A stretch of DNA of 64,000 nt from Actinomycetota bacterium. Its GTDB lineage: Bacteria > Actinomycetota > Geothermincolia > Geothermincolales > RBG-13-55-18. The translations under genes and the position numbers were made by a program. This document shows, piece after piece, positions 1 to 8,848 of this stretch. Position 1 is the stretch's first letter, and each line of letters starts with the position of its first letter. Location of the stretch: assembly GCA_014360685.1 (NCBI GenBank), contig JACIXB010000021.1, forward strand, positions 1-64,000, given 5' to 3'. The notes under the pieces were generated by a model that worked only from the letters and a program-made list of their open reading frames with translations, had not been told where the DNA came from and made no database searches.

Positions 1-201
<201 letters not shown>

Positions 202-280
202 TCCTATACCTCGGAGATCGCTGTGCAGTTTTGAAGGTGCGTGATCCGTCGGCCGTTTGGACCTTGAAAGAAGACAAGGT

Positions 281-400
<120 letters not shown>

Positions 401-407
401 ATTTTTC

Positions 408-435
408 AAGGGGCCGGGGAACCGGCCCCTTTTTC
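408..435 (+). terminator. Intrinsic terminator of the rRNA operon
   Basis: A perfect 8-bp stem GGGGCCGG/CCGGCCCC with a GGAA tetraloop is followed by five T residues, a textbook Rho-independent terminator directly after 5S rRNA. Confidence 0.93.
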
Positions 436-476
436 TTGCGCCTCGTGGGGCTGTCGGCAGGACCGCGCCCCGCAAA

Positions 477-689
477 TTACCCCCCAGCGAACTCCCTGTC
501 CACAGGAGTCGCGGTTCGTCGGCCTGCCACAAGGGCAGTGGGCTTCGTTGCGTAGGGTCTCAAGAGGAAGTCTTCGCTTTTCATGAGGGCTTCGGCTACC
601 GGTTGCGCCAGCTCCCCCTGGCAGGGGAACAGCCCCGCCATCTTCCCGGTCCTCCCCGTCTGGTTTATGCAGGCTACCAGCGTCTTCAT
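477..689 (-). pseudogene. Flavodoxin-family remnant with internal deletion
   Basis: The 70-residue product begins MKTLVACINQTGRTGKMA, which resembles the FMN-phosphate loop at the N-terminus of flavodoxins (usual form MKTLVVYYSRTGNT). It then jumps directly to GLFPCQGELAQPVAEALMKS, which resembles the far C-terminal part of flavodoxin-like proteins. The roughly 80 middle residues are missing. I chose the internal ATG because AGGAGG lies 8 bases upstream; the track start 18 codons earlier has no such site. The gene lies downstream of the YgaP-like gene on the same strand and may share its transcript. It is most likely a deletion remnant, though a very short functional protein cannot be excluded. 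Confidence 0.5.
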
Positions 690-854
690 GCAAGATTTCC
701 TCCTTGCGCGGGCGGCGCATCTACGCCCCCGGGGCCAGGGCAATGTTTGGCCGCGTCGTGGGGAGCCGGAGATGGCGGGACACGGTGCCTGTCCGTCCCC
801 TGGCGGGATTCCCGCGGCGGACGGCCGCCCCTCCCTTCTCGTTGCCCGGCCGGA

Positions 855-1055
855 TCAGATGGGTTTGCCCACCGTGTTGATGTTGGCCAGCTTGTAGAGG
901 GGGCAGTATCCCGAGGCCGCCGAGGAAAGGAGCATACCGGCCTGGCAGGCGGCGATCACGCCCAGCTTGCCCTGCTTTCTCCAGGCCAGGAAAAGGAGGG
1001 ATGCGGCCAGGGCGGCCCGACCCATGCGGTCCAGGATACCGACGTTGCGTTCCAT
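855..1055 (-). CDS. YgaP-like transmembrane protein (DUF2892)
   Basis: The 66-residue product starts MERNVGILDRMGR, the typical opening of DUF2892/YgaP-like inner-membrane proteins, and has two hydrophobic segments (about residues 14-27 and 34-48). The start is the ATG preceded by GGGAGGTGA at good spacing, 13 codons inside the track ORF. Proteins of this family are small two-helix membrane proteins, often linked to rhodanese or sulfur chemistry, but no rhodanese is nearby here. The exact role is unknown. A promoter-like sequence lies about 60 bases upstream. Confidence 0.7.
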   Translation of the reverse strand: MERNVGILDRMGRAALAASLLFLAWRKQGKLGVIAACQAGMLLSSAASGYCPLYKLANINTVGKPI

Positions 1056-1111
1056 GTGGCTCACCTCCCGAGGATGCCCTGCTCGTCCCGTCATGACGAG
1101 GTCCGTTAAGG

Positions 1112-1142
1112 ATTATACAAGTAACGCATTCTCCTTATACAA
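1112..1142 (-). promoter_or_regulatory. Predicted promoter for the YgaP-like gene
   Basis: Read on the minus strand, TTGTAT (1137-1142) and a perfect TATAAT (1112-1117) are separated by 19 bases. The spacing is slightly long. It sits upstream of the minus-strand gene at 855-1055. Confidence 0.45.
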
Positions 1143-1650
1143 GCGGTTGGCCTGTCCCTCGGCCCCTTCCTCACCCCCTCCTTACCCTCCTCTTGCCGCA
1201 AGGAAGATGCTCCCCTCGGGGATGAAGCGCCGTTCCGGAATGCGCTCCGGGAGACGGATAAGATGGAGCGAGGGCCCGCGTCTTTTAGGCGCGAGGACAG
1301 GCGGTGGCCGGGGCAGCCCCGGAGCTCTACGTTCCATGTCCCGTGGCCGGTCACGGCAGCAGCTCTGTTAAAATGTGAGAAGGAGCTCCCCGCCGGCCGG
1401 AAATGTGCACCGGAAGGGCGTCGGTTATGAAAGGCCCCTGCCTCCGCAGGAAGGGATATCCATCGAGTGCAGGTTCTTTCGGCGCCGTTGAAGCGGTATG
1501 GCCCGCCTCCCTGTTCCCCGGCGACGAGACCTCGGTCTTTTGGGTCCCACCGAGGGGACCGGAGGATGAGGCTCGTGGACTCCGGGGAGGGCGGAGGAAG
1601 GGGAAAGCGGTGAGGGGCATCCTTGTGCGAGGATCGAGGAGGAGAGGTCC
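1143..1650. other. Intergenic stretch without a supported gene
   Basis: About 500 bases separate the minus-strand promoter from the TPR gene. The ORFs reported here (for example 1403-1654) have no recognisable product and poor start context. No RNA gene or clear repeat was seen. Confidence 0.5.
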
Positions 1651-2817
1651 TTGAAGGTGGCGCTTTTTCAGTTCGCGGTCAACGCGGTGGGAAAGATCCC
1701 GGCGGTGACCGAGAACCTGCTGAGGGTTTTTCTCCTAAACGCCCTGACTAAGGCCGCCGGGCTGGAAGTCCTGGACCTCTCCCCTCCAACCGGGGAAGGC
1801 GAGATAGTCTCCCTTGCCGGCCTGCCGGACCCGGAAGAGGTGCGAGAGGCGGTCGAGCGTGCGGGTGCGGATGCCGCCCTTTGGGGTGAGCTGAGATTCG
1901 GCCCCCCGGACGCTCCGCTCATAGAGGAGGTGGAGGTGCACTTGCTGGCCATGACCGCGGAAGCCGGCAACCCACCATCTCGTTTCACCTTCTCCTTCCG
2001 CGGCTTGCGCGGTGACGTGCGGTCGGCGCGGATAGGGGTGGAGGTGGCGGCCCTGGAGGACCTGGTGGAAGACATGCTCGTGGCCGCTGCCGGGCCCCTG
2101 GGGCTGGACCAGGCCGGCCTACGATTGAGCCGTATCGGCGAGGGGCTCTCCCTTTCCGATCGAGCCATGGTCTATTTCGTCTATGCCCTGCGCCTCCTCG
2201 CCGACCCGGAGGCCAAGCTCAAGCTCTACCGCAAGGCAATATCCGCCGACCCCTTTTTCGCCCAGGCCTACTTAAACGCCGGACAGCTCCTTTTGGGCCT
2301 CCAAAGATACGGAGAGGCCATGCGGCTCCTGCTCCAGGCGGAGTCCCGCCTCAAGGGATCGGAGGTGGAACCGGACCTCCTCAACCTCCTGGGGGTATCC
2401 GCAGTGAACTTGGGCATGTGGGAGGAAGCGGTGAGGGTCTGGAAGCGTTCCCTCGGATTGCGCCCCCGGAGCGTGGAGGTGTTGTGCAACCTCGCCCAGG
2501 CGCTGGCCATGAGGGGCTTGAGCCGCGAAGCGGAAGAGTATTACCGCCGGGCCATGGAAATCGACCCCCAATCCCCCCTCCCCTGGTTCTCGTTGGGCAA
2601 ACTGCTGGTCAGGGAGGGGGATTTCCAGGAGGCGGAAAAGGCGGTGCGACGGTATATCGAGTTGTGTCCCGGGGATCCCTGGGCCTATTACCTCCTGGGG
2701 ACCTGCCAGCAGGAGCTGGGGAACCGGGAGGAGGCTCGCTTTTCCCTGGCCAAGGCCGTTCAGCTGGACCCGAAGGGGCGGGCGGGGGAGCTGGCCCGCC
2801 GCAGGCTTGAGGAATGA
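1651..2817 (+). CDS. Tetratricopeptide-repeat protein
   Basis: The 388-residue protein has an N-terminal region of about 170 residues that I do not recognise. It is followed by roughly five TPR-like repeats from about residue 180 to the end, with typical spacing and phrases such as AYLNAGQLLLGLQRYGEAMRL and PWFSLGKLLVREGDFQEAEKA. The start is a TTG preceded by GAGGAGGAGAGG. No signal peptide is visible, so it is probably cytoplasmic. TPR proteins are usually protein-interaction scaffolds and the partner is not evident. The gene stands alone between a gene desert and a convergent crotonase gene. Confidence 0.75.
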   Translation: MKVALFQFAVNAVGKIPAVTENLLRVFLLNALTKAAGLEVLDLSPPTGEGEIVSLAGLPDPEEVREAVERAGADAALWGELRFGPPDAPLIEEVEVHLLAMTAEAGNPPSRFTFSFRGLRGDVRSARIGVEVAALEDLVEDMLVAAAGPLGLDQAGLRLSRIGEGLSLSDRAMVYFVYALRLLADPEAKLKLYRKAISADPFFAQAYLNAGQLLLGLQRYGEAMRLLLQAESRLKGSEVEPDLLNLLGVSAVNLGMWEEAVRVWKRSLGLRPRSVEVLCNLAQALAMRGLSREAEEYYRRAMEIDPQSPLPWFSLGKLLVREGDFQEAEKAVRRYIELCPGDPWAYYLLGTCQQELGNREEARFSLAKAVQLDPKGRAGELARRRLEE

Positions 2818-3056
2818 CCTTTGAAGGGGTCGGATCCTCTTCGTCTGTCCGCGGGGAGGGGGGGCGGCGGGCGCGGCACCGGGCCGCCTTGCCCCCCAGG
2901 CACATGTAAAGAGATGATGACTTGATGTTCGCCCACCGACCCCGCATTGCCCTCGCCTAGCCCTGAACGCGGTGACCCGCATGGCGCTTAGCGGCGGATA
3001 AGCGGGCGAAGGATACCGCTTCGGCGGGGGATGATTATACGGAATAGCGTCGGCCC

Positions 3057-3845
3057 TCAGTTTCCCTTGTAACTCGGTTTGCGGTTCTCGAGAGCCGCCT
3101 TTACCGCCTCCTTGTGGTCCTCGGAGACCAGGCACAGGGTCTGGGCTATGGCCTCGAACTCCAGGGCCGTCTCCGGGTCGGAGTCCCAGCAGCGGTTGAT
3201 GACCTGCTTGGCCATGGCGATGCCCAGTATGGGTCCGGAGGCCAGCTCCGCGGCCAACTTCTTGGCCTCCGGGAGCACCTGGCCCGTGGGCAGGACATGT
3301 TCCACCATCCCCAGGCGGTGGGCTTCCGCGGCATCGATGGTCTTACCGGTGAAGATGATCTCCTTGGCGTGTCCCAGGCCCACCAGCCTGGCCAGGCGCT
3401 TGCATGCTCCCAGGTCGGGTATGATACCGAACTTTATCTCCATGAGGTTGAATCGCGCCTCATCGGAGGCTATGCGGATGTCGCAGGCCAGCATGAGCTC
3501 CATGGCCCCCCCGAAGGCCAGCCCGTTCACGGCGGCGATCACCGGCTTGTCCATCATCTCGTAGGCCAGGAAAGTACCTTGCACCCCCTTTAAGAAGGCG
3601 TGAATCTGCAGGGCGGTAAGCCGGCCCAGCCCGGCGAAGCTCCCCAGGTCCAATCCGCTGGAGAAGGACTTGCCGGCTCCGGTGAGGACCACGGCCCGCA
3701 CATCGGGGTCCTCCTGGAGCTGCCTGGCCGCGGTCCCCAGCTCCAGGAACATGGTGTGGTTCATGGCGTTGTGGACCTCCGGGCGGTTGAGGGTGAGTAC
3801 CGCCACGCCGTCCTCCTTTTCCAGGCGCAAGGTCTCGTAATCCAT
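3057..3845 (-). CDS. Enoyl-CoA hydratase/isomerase (crotonase family)
   Basis: The 262-residue product is full length for a crotonase. It shows the oxyanion-hole segments GKSFSSGLDL (about 58-67) and NGLAFGGAMELMLACD (107-122). Both catalytic glutamates of true enoyl-CoA hydratases align, at residues 116 and 136, exactly 20 apart as in the rat mitochondrial enzyme. It therefore probably hydrates 2-enoyl-CoA in beta-oxidation or a related acyl-CoA pathway; the chain length cannot be told. The start has GGGGAGGAGGAA just upstream. It is monocistronic here, with no other beta-oxidation genes adjacent. Confidence 0.88.
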   Translation of the reverse strand: MDYETLRLEKEDGVAVLTLNRPEVHNAMNHTMFLELGTAARQLQEDPDVRAVVLTGAGKSFSSGLDLGSFAGLGRLTALQIHAFLKGVQGTFLAYEMMDKPVIAAVNGLAFGGAMELMLACDIRIASDEARFNLMEIKFGIIPDLGACKRLARLVGLGHAKEIIFTGKTIDAAEAHRLGMVEHVLPTGQVLPEAKKLAAELASGPILGIAMAKQVINRCWDSDPETALEFEAIAQTLCLVSEDHKEAVKAALENRKPSYKGN

Positions 3846-3967
3846 GTCTTCCTCCTCCCCGATCGCTCGACGTTACTCACGGCGATTGTATTACGGAGCC
3901 GCCTCTTTTCTCCACCATCCCGGGGTAAGCGGCGGAGAGCGGCGCCCCTGCGTTACCGCCGTCCTGT

Positions 3968-3973
3968 TATAAT
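3968..3973 (+). promoter_or_regulatory. Predicted -10 element for the FmdB-like gene
   Basis: A perfect TATAAT lies just before the ribosome binding site GGAGGTGAG. No good -35 hexamer was found, so the call rests on the -10 and its position. Confidence 0.45.
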
Positions 3974-3993
3974 GGGCCCTGGAGGTGAGTGTC

Positions 3994-4257
3994 TTGCCGG
4001 TCTACGAGTACAGGTGTGATTCCTGCGGACATTCCTTCGATCTCATCCAGCCCATGGACGCCGAGAGGACCGCGGATTGCGAGCAGTGCGGCGCCCCGGC
4101 CAGGCGGGTGTTCAGCCCGCGCATAGCCATCCGCTACGAGGGCTGGGGATTCAACGCCACGGACAAGCTCCTTCCCGAGAGCAGCCGGGTGAAGCGGGAT
4201 TTCAAGCAGCTCCGGGAGAAGGCGGAGCAGATCATGGACGAGGACTTCACCCCCTGA
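3994..4257 (+). CDS. FmdB-family zinc ribbon protein
   Basis: The product starts MPVYEYRCDSCGHSFDL and continues with CEQCGAPARRVFSP, so it carries two CxxC knuckles of the FmdB/CxxC-CxxC SSSS regulatory family. I start it at the TTG, giving 87 residues, because the family begins M-P-x-Y-E-Y and GGAGGTGAG lies 4-5 bases upstream. The track's GTG adds three residues and overlaps that binding site. The family name comes from a putative regulator of formamidase and the function is not established. The C-terminal half is charged and probably helical. Confidence 0.82.
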   Translation: MPVYEYRCDSCGHSFDLIQPMDAERTADCEQCGAPARRVFSPRIAIRYEGWGFNATDKLLPESSRVKRDFKQLREKAEQIMDEDFTP

Positions 4258-4397
4258 ACTGGACGGCAGCCGGTGCGGTCGACCCGTACCTTGGCCCAAG
4301 AGCCGCACCCGGCGCGAGAAAAAAGTGCCCTTCCGACGTCACCTTTCTCGGGGACCCCCGGATCCGATAGGGGAAATCCCTCCCGGAGGGAGGGTCG

Positions 4398-6113
4398 TCA
4401 GATCCATCCCATGAGGATGCGCAGGATGTTCAGCTTACGGAAACGGGACCCCGTGAGCGGCCACATGAGTTCCTCCTTGGGAAGGTGTAGGCGTTGGCGA
4501 AGGCGCCTGCACTCCTCGCTCAGCTTCTCCAGTTCCCTGTGTCGCATCCCGGCATCGGGCAGGTCCAGGATGTCGTCGACCAGTTTCAGAAGGGAGATCG
4601 TGTCCCGTAGCCGTCGCTCGTTGAGGGCTGCCCGCTTGGGGGACAGGAGGCCGCTCTTGAACTTCAGGGCGTTGAGTTCCAGGAGGGCTTCGTAGGTCAC
4701 GTCCACGATGTCCTGGCGGCTCATCCATCGCGTCTCGTAACCCAGCATGTCCCTCCAGTGGGGAGAGAGCGCCGCCTGGGCGTAATCCTCGAGGGTACGG
4801 TGTATGAGGCGTATGCCGTACTTATCCGGCCGGCGGAAGAAGGGACACCCGGGGTCGATGAAGGGGGCCAGGGGACCTATGAAGGGGTTGAGGCGTGGGC
4901 CGAAATTGCGCAGCAGGTAAGCGCAGTAGTGCACCGTTTCCAGCACCGAATCCCTGGTCTGTCCCGGGAGCCCGATCATGAAGAAGACGTCGAGCTTCTT
5001 GCAACCCGCCTCCAGGGCCCACCCGATGTTCCTCTCCAACTCCTCGTTGTCGTAATCCTTCCCCAGGAGCTCGCGGATCTCGGGGTCGTGCGAGTCCGGC
5101 GATATCTGGAGGTCGAAGTTGTCGAAGCTGGAGCCCAACCGGTCGAAGAACTCCCGGGGGGCTGGGGAGAAGAGCTCAAAGACCAGGTGGTTCTTGGGGT
5201 CCGCCTGGCTCATGAGCTCGATGGTGTTCATGGCGTAATCCCTCCCCCCTTGCTGGAGGTCTCCCACCAGGAAGATGGGCGCCGTGGTGAACTTCGATAT
5301 CAGGCTCACGTCGTAAGCTATCCTCTCCGGGGGGCGGAAGGCGGGTTGCCGGCGTCCGCATAACTCCAGCAAGGCGCTGCTCGAACCTCCGCAGAACCCG
5401 CAATCCCGGGTGCATCCCCGGCAGGTGAGGACCATGGTGATGGGGTAGCTCCACCAGTTCCAGAAGGCCCGCGGGCTTTTCCAATCCCGGTACTTGAAGG
5501 CGGAGCGTATGGCGTAGCGGTAGTTGTCCCCCAGGTATTCCAGGCCGGCCGGGACGTAAGAGAGGGGGTTTTCCCTGATCGACCCGTCACCTTCCCTGTA
5601 GGTCAGGTTGGGCACCTCCTCCGGGGAGGCCGTCCCGCGCAGGACTTCCATGGTCTTGAGTAGGGGCTCCTCGGTGGAATCGCCACGGATGACGTAATCG
5701 ATCTGGGGGTATTCAAGGAGTTCCCGGTGGAAAAAGGTGGCCGAGTATCCACCCAGGATTATGGGGATATCCGGATGTATCTCCTTTAGGATGCGGGAGA
5801 CCTCGAGGACCCCTTGGGCGTGGGTCAGCCAGTGGAAATCCAGGCCGAAGGCCCTGGGGCGGAGTTTGGAGAGGAAGGAGGGGGCGTCGAAACCCTCATC
5901 TTCCAGCATGCGCTGCGCCAGGTTGACGATGCGGGTGTTGATGCCGTTGCGTTCCAGGTATTCGCCGAGGAAGGTGAAACCTATGGGGTAAAGCTCGAAG
6001 ACCGGCGTGCTCGGGACCAGGTCGCTTATGGGGCTGGGCACCGCGGTGATCTTCCGGAAGTCATAGACGCTGGGCGGGTGCAGGAGGACCAGCTCCGGCT
6101 TGGCGAAAATCAT
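4398..6113 (-). CDS. B12-binding domain radical SAM protein
   Basis: The 571-residue protein has an N-terminal cobalamin-binding-like domain (about 1-190, with PIILGGYSATFFHRE). A radical SAM core follows, whose iron-sulfur motif is C234-x3-C238-x2-C241 (CTRDCGFC). A long C-terminal extension follows the barrel. The family resembles uncharacterised B12-radical SAM proteins found mainly in anaerobes and archaea. Such enzymes often methylate or rearrange unactivated carbons, but the substrate here is unknown. The start has GGGAGTGA upstream. It stands alone, with the MerR gene upstream on the same strand but 450 bases away. Confidence 0.85.
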   Translation of the reverse strand: MIFAKPELVLLHPPSVYDFRKITAVPSPISDLVPSTPVFELYPIGFTFLGEYLERNGINTRIVNLAQRMLEDEGFDAPSFLSKLRPRAFGLDFHWLTHAQGVLEVSRILKEIHPDIPIILGGYSATFFHRELLEYPQIDYVIRGDSTEEPLLKTMEVLRGTASPEEVPNLTYREGDGSIRENPLSYVPAGLEYLGDNYRYAIRSAFKYRDWKSPRAFWNWWSYPITMVLTCRGCTRDCGFCGGSSSALLELCGRRQPAFRPPERIAYDVSLISKFTTAPIFLVGDLQQGGRDYAMNTIELMSQADPKNHLVFELFSPAPREFFDRLGSSFDNFDLQISPDSHDPEIRELLGKDYDNEELERNIGWALEAGCKKLDVFFMIGLPGQTRDSVLETVHYCAYLLRNFGPRLNPFIGPLAPFIDPGCPFFRRPDKYGIRLIHRTLEDYAQAALSPHWRDMLGYETRWMSRQDIVDVTYEALLELNALKFKSGLLSPKRAALNERRLRDTISLLKLVDDILDLPDAGMRHRELEKLSEECRRLRQRLHLPKEELMWPLTGSRFRKLNILRILMGWI

Positions 6114-6563
6114 GGTTCACTCCCGGTCCTGGGCTGACGCCGCCGGCGGGAGGGCTTTATCGCATGGTGCCTCCACCCGGAGTAAGGATGGCGGTTCTCC
6201 CCGGGATGCCCCCCCGTCGGTTCCGCTGCCGGCTCATAACTTTCCTTCCGCCGTCCGCCGGGCCCGGACCCCCGGTGGTTCCGAGCCCCAACGGCATAAG
6301 GTAAGGATATCCGCAAGGAACTGCCGGAACAACCCCGCACGCGACGGGCCTCGAAGCGCGCCCAAGGGAAGGGAGGCAGGCGGAGGCGAACGGTCGCGTC
6401 GCCGGTCGGGTGGGCGAGGGGGTGGAAAACGTAAGGAGGAGGCGCTTGAGGGGGCAGATACCATGGATACCGGAAAGATATGCGGGGTTTCGGGACTCAT
6501 GGGCGGTGGCTCGCGGGTTACTCGTGCCGCGCCCCTACGGCACAACCTGTTTTACGCGCGCGC
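6114..6563. other. Intergenic stretch without a supported gene
   Basis: About 450 bases lie between the stop of the MerR gene and the start of the radical SAM gene, both on the minus strand. The plus-strand ORF 6100-6819 is a low-complexity Arg/Ser-rich reading of high-GC DNA and is not credible. No RNA gene or obvious terminator was recognised. Confidence 0.5.
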
Positions 6564-7010
6564 TCAGGCCAGGAGGCGGCGCATGAACTCCGCGCGGTCC
6601 CGCTTGAATTCCACCAGCCGGTCCTCGAGCTCTTCCACGATCCCGTCCAGGGCGATGCAGAAGGCTATCTGGCCCTTGCGCAGGGTGTCCAGCACTTGCT
6701 GCGGGCGGTCACAGATCTCGAAGATGGTGGAACCGTCGGTTATCAGCTTGCATTCCGCAAGGGGGCGTGAACCCCCCTCCCTGCGGCGCAGGAATTCGAG
6801 GGTCCTGCGTATTTTCTGAAGGCTGATTCCCCGATTGAGCATACCCACCACGGTTCGCAGCTCCACCAGGTTGCGGAAATCGTAACCCTCTCGACCCTCG
6901 TGCCTCTCCGGCGGAAAGGCCGGTTCGATGAGGCCGGTGTCCCGCCAGTAGCGAAGCTGGCGCAGCGAGCAACCGGAGATGCAGGCCGCTTGTTCGGCGC
7001 TGAAGATCAT
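6564..7010 (-). CDS. MerR-family transcriptional regulator
   Basis: The 148-residue product opens with a MerR-type winged helix-turn-helix, including SAEQAACISGCSLRQLRYWRDTGLIEP and then YDFRNLVELRTVVGMLNRGISLQKIRRTLEFL, which is the normal MerR helix order. The C-terminal half (about 85-148) is an unassigned helical domain with no metal-binding cysteine cluster, so it is unlikely to be a classical metal sensor. The start has GGAGGGCGAC upstream. It is divergent from the DUF1015 gene and may regulate that intergenic region. Confidence 0.82.
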   Translation of the reverse strand: MIFSAEQAACISGCSLRQLRYWRDTGLIEPAFPPERHEGREGYDFRNLVELRTVVGMLNRGISLQKIRRTLEFLRRREGGSRPLAECKLITDGSTIFEICDRPQQVLDTLRKGQIAFCIALDGIVEELEDRLVEFKRDRAEFMRRLLA

Positions 7011-7079
7011 GTCGCCCTCCAGAGTGGTCGTAAGCCGTGGACGCGCAGGAGCGAAATGAGCTGCGTTCGGTAAGACCTA

Positions 7080-7108
7080 TTTTTAATACAAGCTAGGCCG
7101 CGGTTCAA
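7080..7108 (-). promoter_or_regulatory. Predicted promoter for the MerR-type gene
   Basis: On the minus strand TTGAAC (7103-7108) is followed, after 17 bases, by TAAAAA (7080-7085). The match to the -10 is modest. The leader to the start codon would be about 65 bases. Confidence 0.35.
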
Positions 7109-7390
7109 TACCCATTTCCCCGCCGGGTCGAAGGTCTTCACCGATCTCCCCGGTCCCCTCCAAGCCTCGAATGCGGAGAATCCGGTGGCGGAAGCCGGAA
7201 AAGGGAAGTTTTCTCCATCGGACCCCGGGATTTCCGCGGGTGTGGAAAGGTCCCCGGTCGCCTTTTCCCGGCGACGTGGATCGGGGAACAAAGGGTAGAT
7301 GCGCGGCGGCGCCGAATATGCCTCTTGGAGGTCCCGTGGAGAGGGGAACGGGCGGCGCCGCCAGGGAGGGGGTGACGGGTATGGATCGCG

Positions 7391-7419
7391 TATACAGGGC
7401 AGGCACGGTTCAGTATAAT
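7391..7419 (+). promoter_or_regulatory. Predicted promoter for the DUF1015 gene
   Basis: A perfect TATAAT (7414-7419) lies 58 bases before the proposed GTG start. The -35 at 17-base spacing, TATACA, is weak. The -10 lies inside the longer track ORF, which supports the downstream start. Confidence 0.45.
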
Positions 7420-7476
7420 GTTCCAAATAAGCCTACCCGGGCGGAGGATTATTTTCCAGAAAATGGGAGATCGCAA

Positions 7477-8775
7477 GTGTCGGAGATAAGGCCCTTCAGG
7501 GGTACCCTGTACAATCCCCTGGTGGTGGAGGACTTTTCCCGCGTGGTGGCGCCCCCCTACGACGTCATAGACGAACGGCGCCGTGACCAGCTGCTGGCAC
7601 GTTCTCCCTACAACGTGGTGCGCCTCATCCTCCAGGCGGAACCCGGCGAGTCTCGCTTCTGGGACCGTTCCGCCGCCCTGTTCCGGGCCTGGAAGATGGG
7701 GGAGGTCCTGGTTCCCGACGTCCGACCCGGTTTTTACATCCACCGCCAGACCTTCTCCTCGCCCCTGGGGGGAACCCTTTCCCGCACCGGCTTGATAGCC
7801 GCCCTGCGTTGCCGGCCCACGGGGACCTCCGTGCTTCCCCACGAGAGGACCTTCCCCAACGTCCGCCTGGAAAGGTTGCACCTTCTCCGTGCCTGCCGGG
7901 CCAACTTCAGCCAGGTGTTCACCATCTTCCGGGATCCCGGGGAGGAGGTGCTCTCCCTGCTCGAGGAGGCCGTGGCGGATACTCCCCTCCTCGAATTCCG
8001 GGACCAGGAGGGGGTCGAGCACCGGTTGTGGAGGCTGGATTCCCGGGAGGGGATGCAAGCCCTCGCCCGTGCCGTGTCCGACCGCCTGCTGATCATCGCC
8101 GACGGCCACCACCGCTACGAGACGGCTCTGGCTTACAGCCGGGAATGCGGTGCCGACGCCCATCCCGAGGAGGCCGCGGGTTACGTATCGGTAGCCATGG
8201 TCAGGACGGAGGACCCCGGTTTGCTCGTCCTTCCCGTGCACCGCGTCCTGGATACACCCCTACCGGGAATGCGGGAGATGGAGGAGAGGCTGGCTCCCTA
8301 CTTCGAGGCCTTCCGCTTGTCCGGGGATGCGGGACGGAGAGGGGGCCCGTTGGCGGAAGCCGTCCGGGAGATGGACAGGCCGGCCTTCGTCCTGGCCACC
8401 AGGGAGGGCTTGGCTCGATTCATCCTGCGGCCGGGCGTGGAGCCCCACAAGGTGATCCCGGGCCCGGAGAGCCGCCATTGGAAGGAGCTGGACATCTCCG
8501 TGCTGCACGCGCTGGCCCTGGAGAAATGCCTGGGGTTGGATACGGTCAAGCTGGCCGAGGAAGGGAAACTCCGCTACACGCCCTGGGAGAGCCAGGCCCT
8601 GGACGCGGTGGCCGGGGGCGAGGCCGAGGCCGCTATCCTGGTCAGGCCCACCCGCGTGGAGGACATCTGGCGGATAGCCGAGGGCGGGGAGAGGATGCCG
8701 CACAAGAGTTCCTACTTCCACCCCAAGCTTCCAAGCGGCCTGGTCATCTACGACCACCAGACGGCTTTTAGTTGA
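7477..8775 (+). CDS. DUF1015 family protein
   Basis: The product resembles DUF1015 proteins: it starts SEIRPFRGTLYNP, continues VVAPPYDVIDERRRDQLL, and contains IADGHHRYETAL and SYFHPKLPSGLV, all hallmark phrases of that family. I start it at the GTG at residue 103 of the track ORF. This gives 432 residues, the usual family length, has GGGAGA upstream, and lies after a TATAAT. The upstream 100 codons look like translated non-coding DNA. The family is conserved in bacteria and archaea and of unproven function; its His-rich motif suggests an enzyme related to serine kinase-like folds. Confidence 0.85.
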   Translation: MSEIRPFRGTLYNPLVVEDFSRVVAPPYDVIDERRRDQLLARSPYNVVRLILQAEPGESRFWDRSAALFRAWKMGEVLVPDVRPGFYIHRQTFSSPLGGTLSRTGLIAALRCRPTGTSVLPHERTFPNVRLERLHLLRACRANFSQVFTIFRDPGEEVLSLLEEAVADTPLLEFRDQEGVEHRLWRLDSREGMQALARAVSDRLLIIADGHHRYETALAYSRECGADAHPEEAAGYVSVAMVRTEDPGLLVLPVHRVLDTPLPGMREMEERLAPYFEAFRLSGDAGRRGGPLAEAVREMDRPAFVLATREGLARFILRPGVEPHKVIPGPESRHWKELDISVLHALALEKCLGLDTVKLAEEGKLRYTPWESQALDAVAGGEAEAAILVRPTRVEDIWRIAEGGERMPHKSSYFHPKLPSGLVIYDHQTAFS

Positions 8776-8814
8776 TATCCATCCTCTTGCCGGGCTGCCG
8801 ACCGGTGCGGGGGC

Positions 8815-8842
8815 TTGAATTTCAAAGATATTAACCTATACT
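8815..8842 (+). promoter_or_regulatory. Promoter of the MerR-TetR fusion gene (leaderless)
   Basis: TTGAAT (8815-8820) and TATACT (8837-8842) are separated by 16 bases. The ATG starts 7 bases after the -10, where transcription should begin, and there is no Shine-Dalgarno sequence. The mRNA is therefore predicted to be leaderless. Confidence 0.6.
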
Positions 8843-8848
8843 TAATAT

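Noticed and set aside
1403-1654. Plus-strand ORF of 83 codons before the TPR gene
   Set aside because: No recognisable domain, poor start context and Arg/Gly-rich composition typical of chance ORFs in GC-rich DNA.
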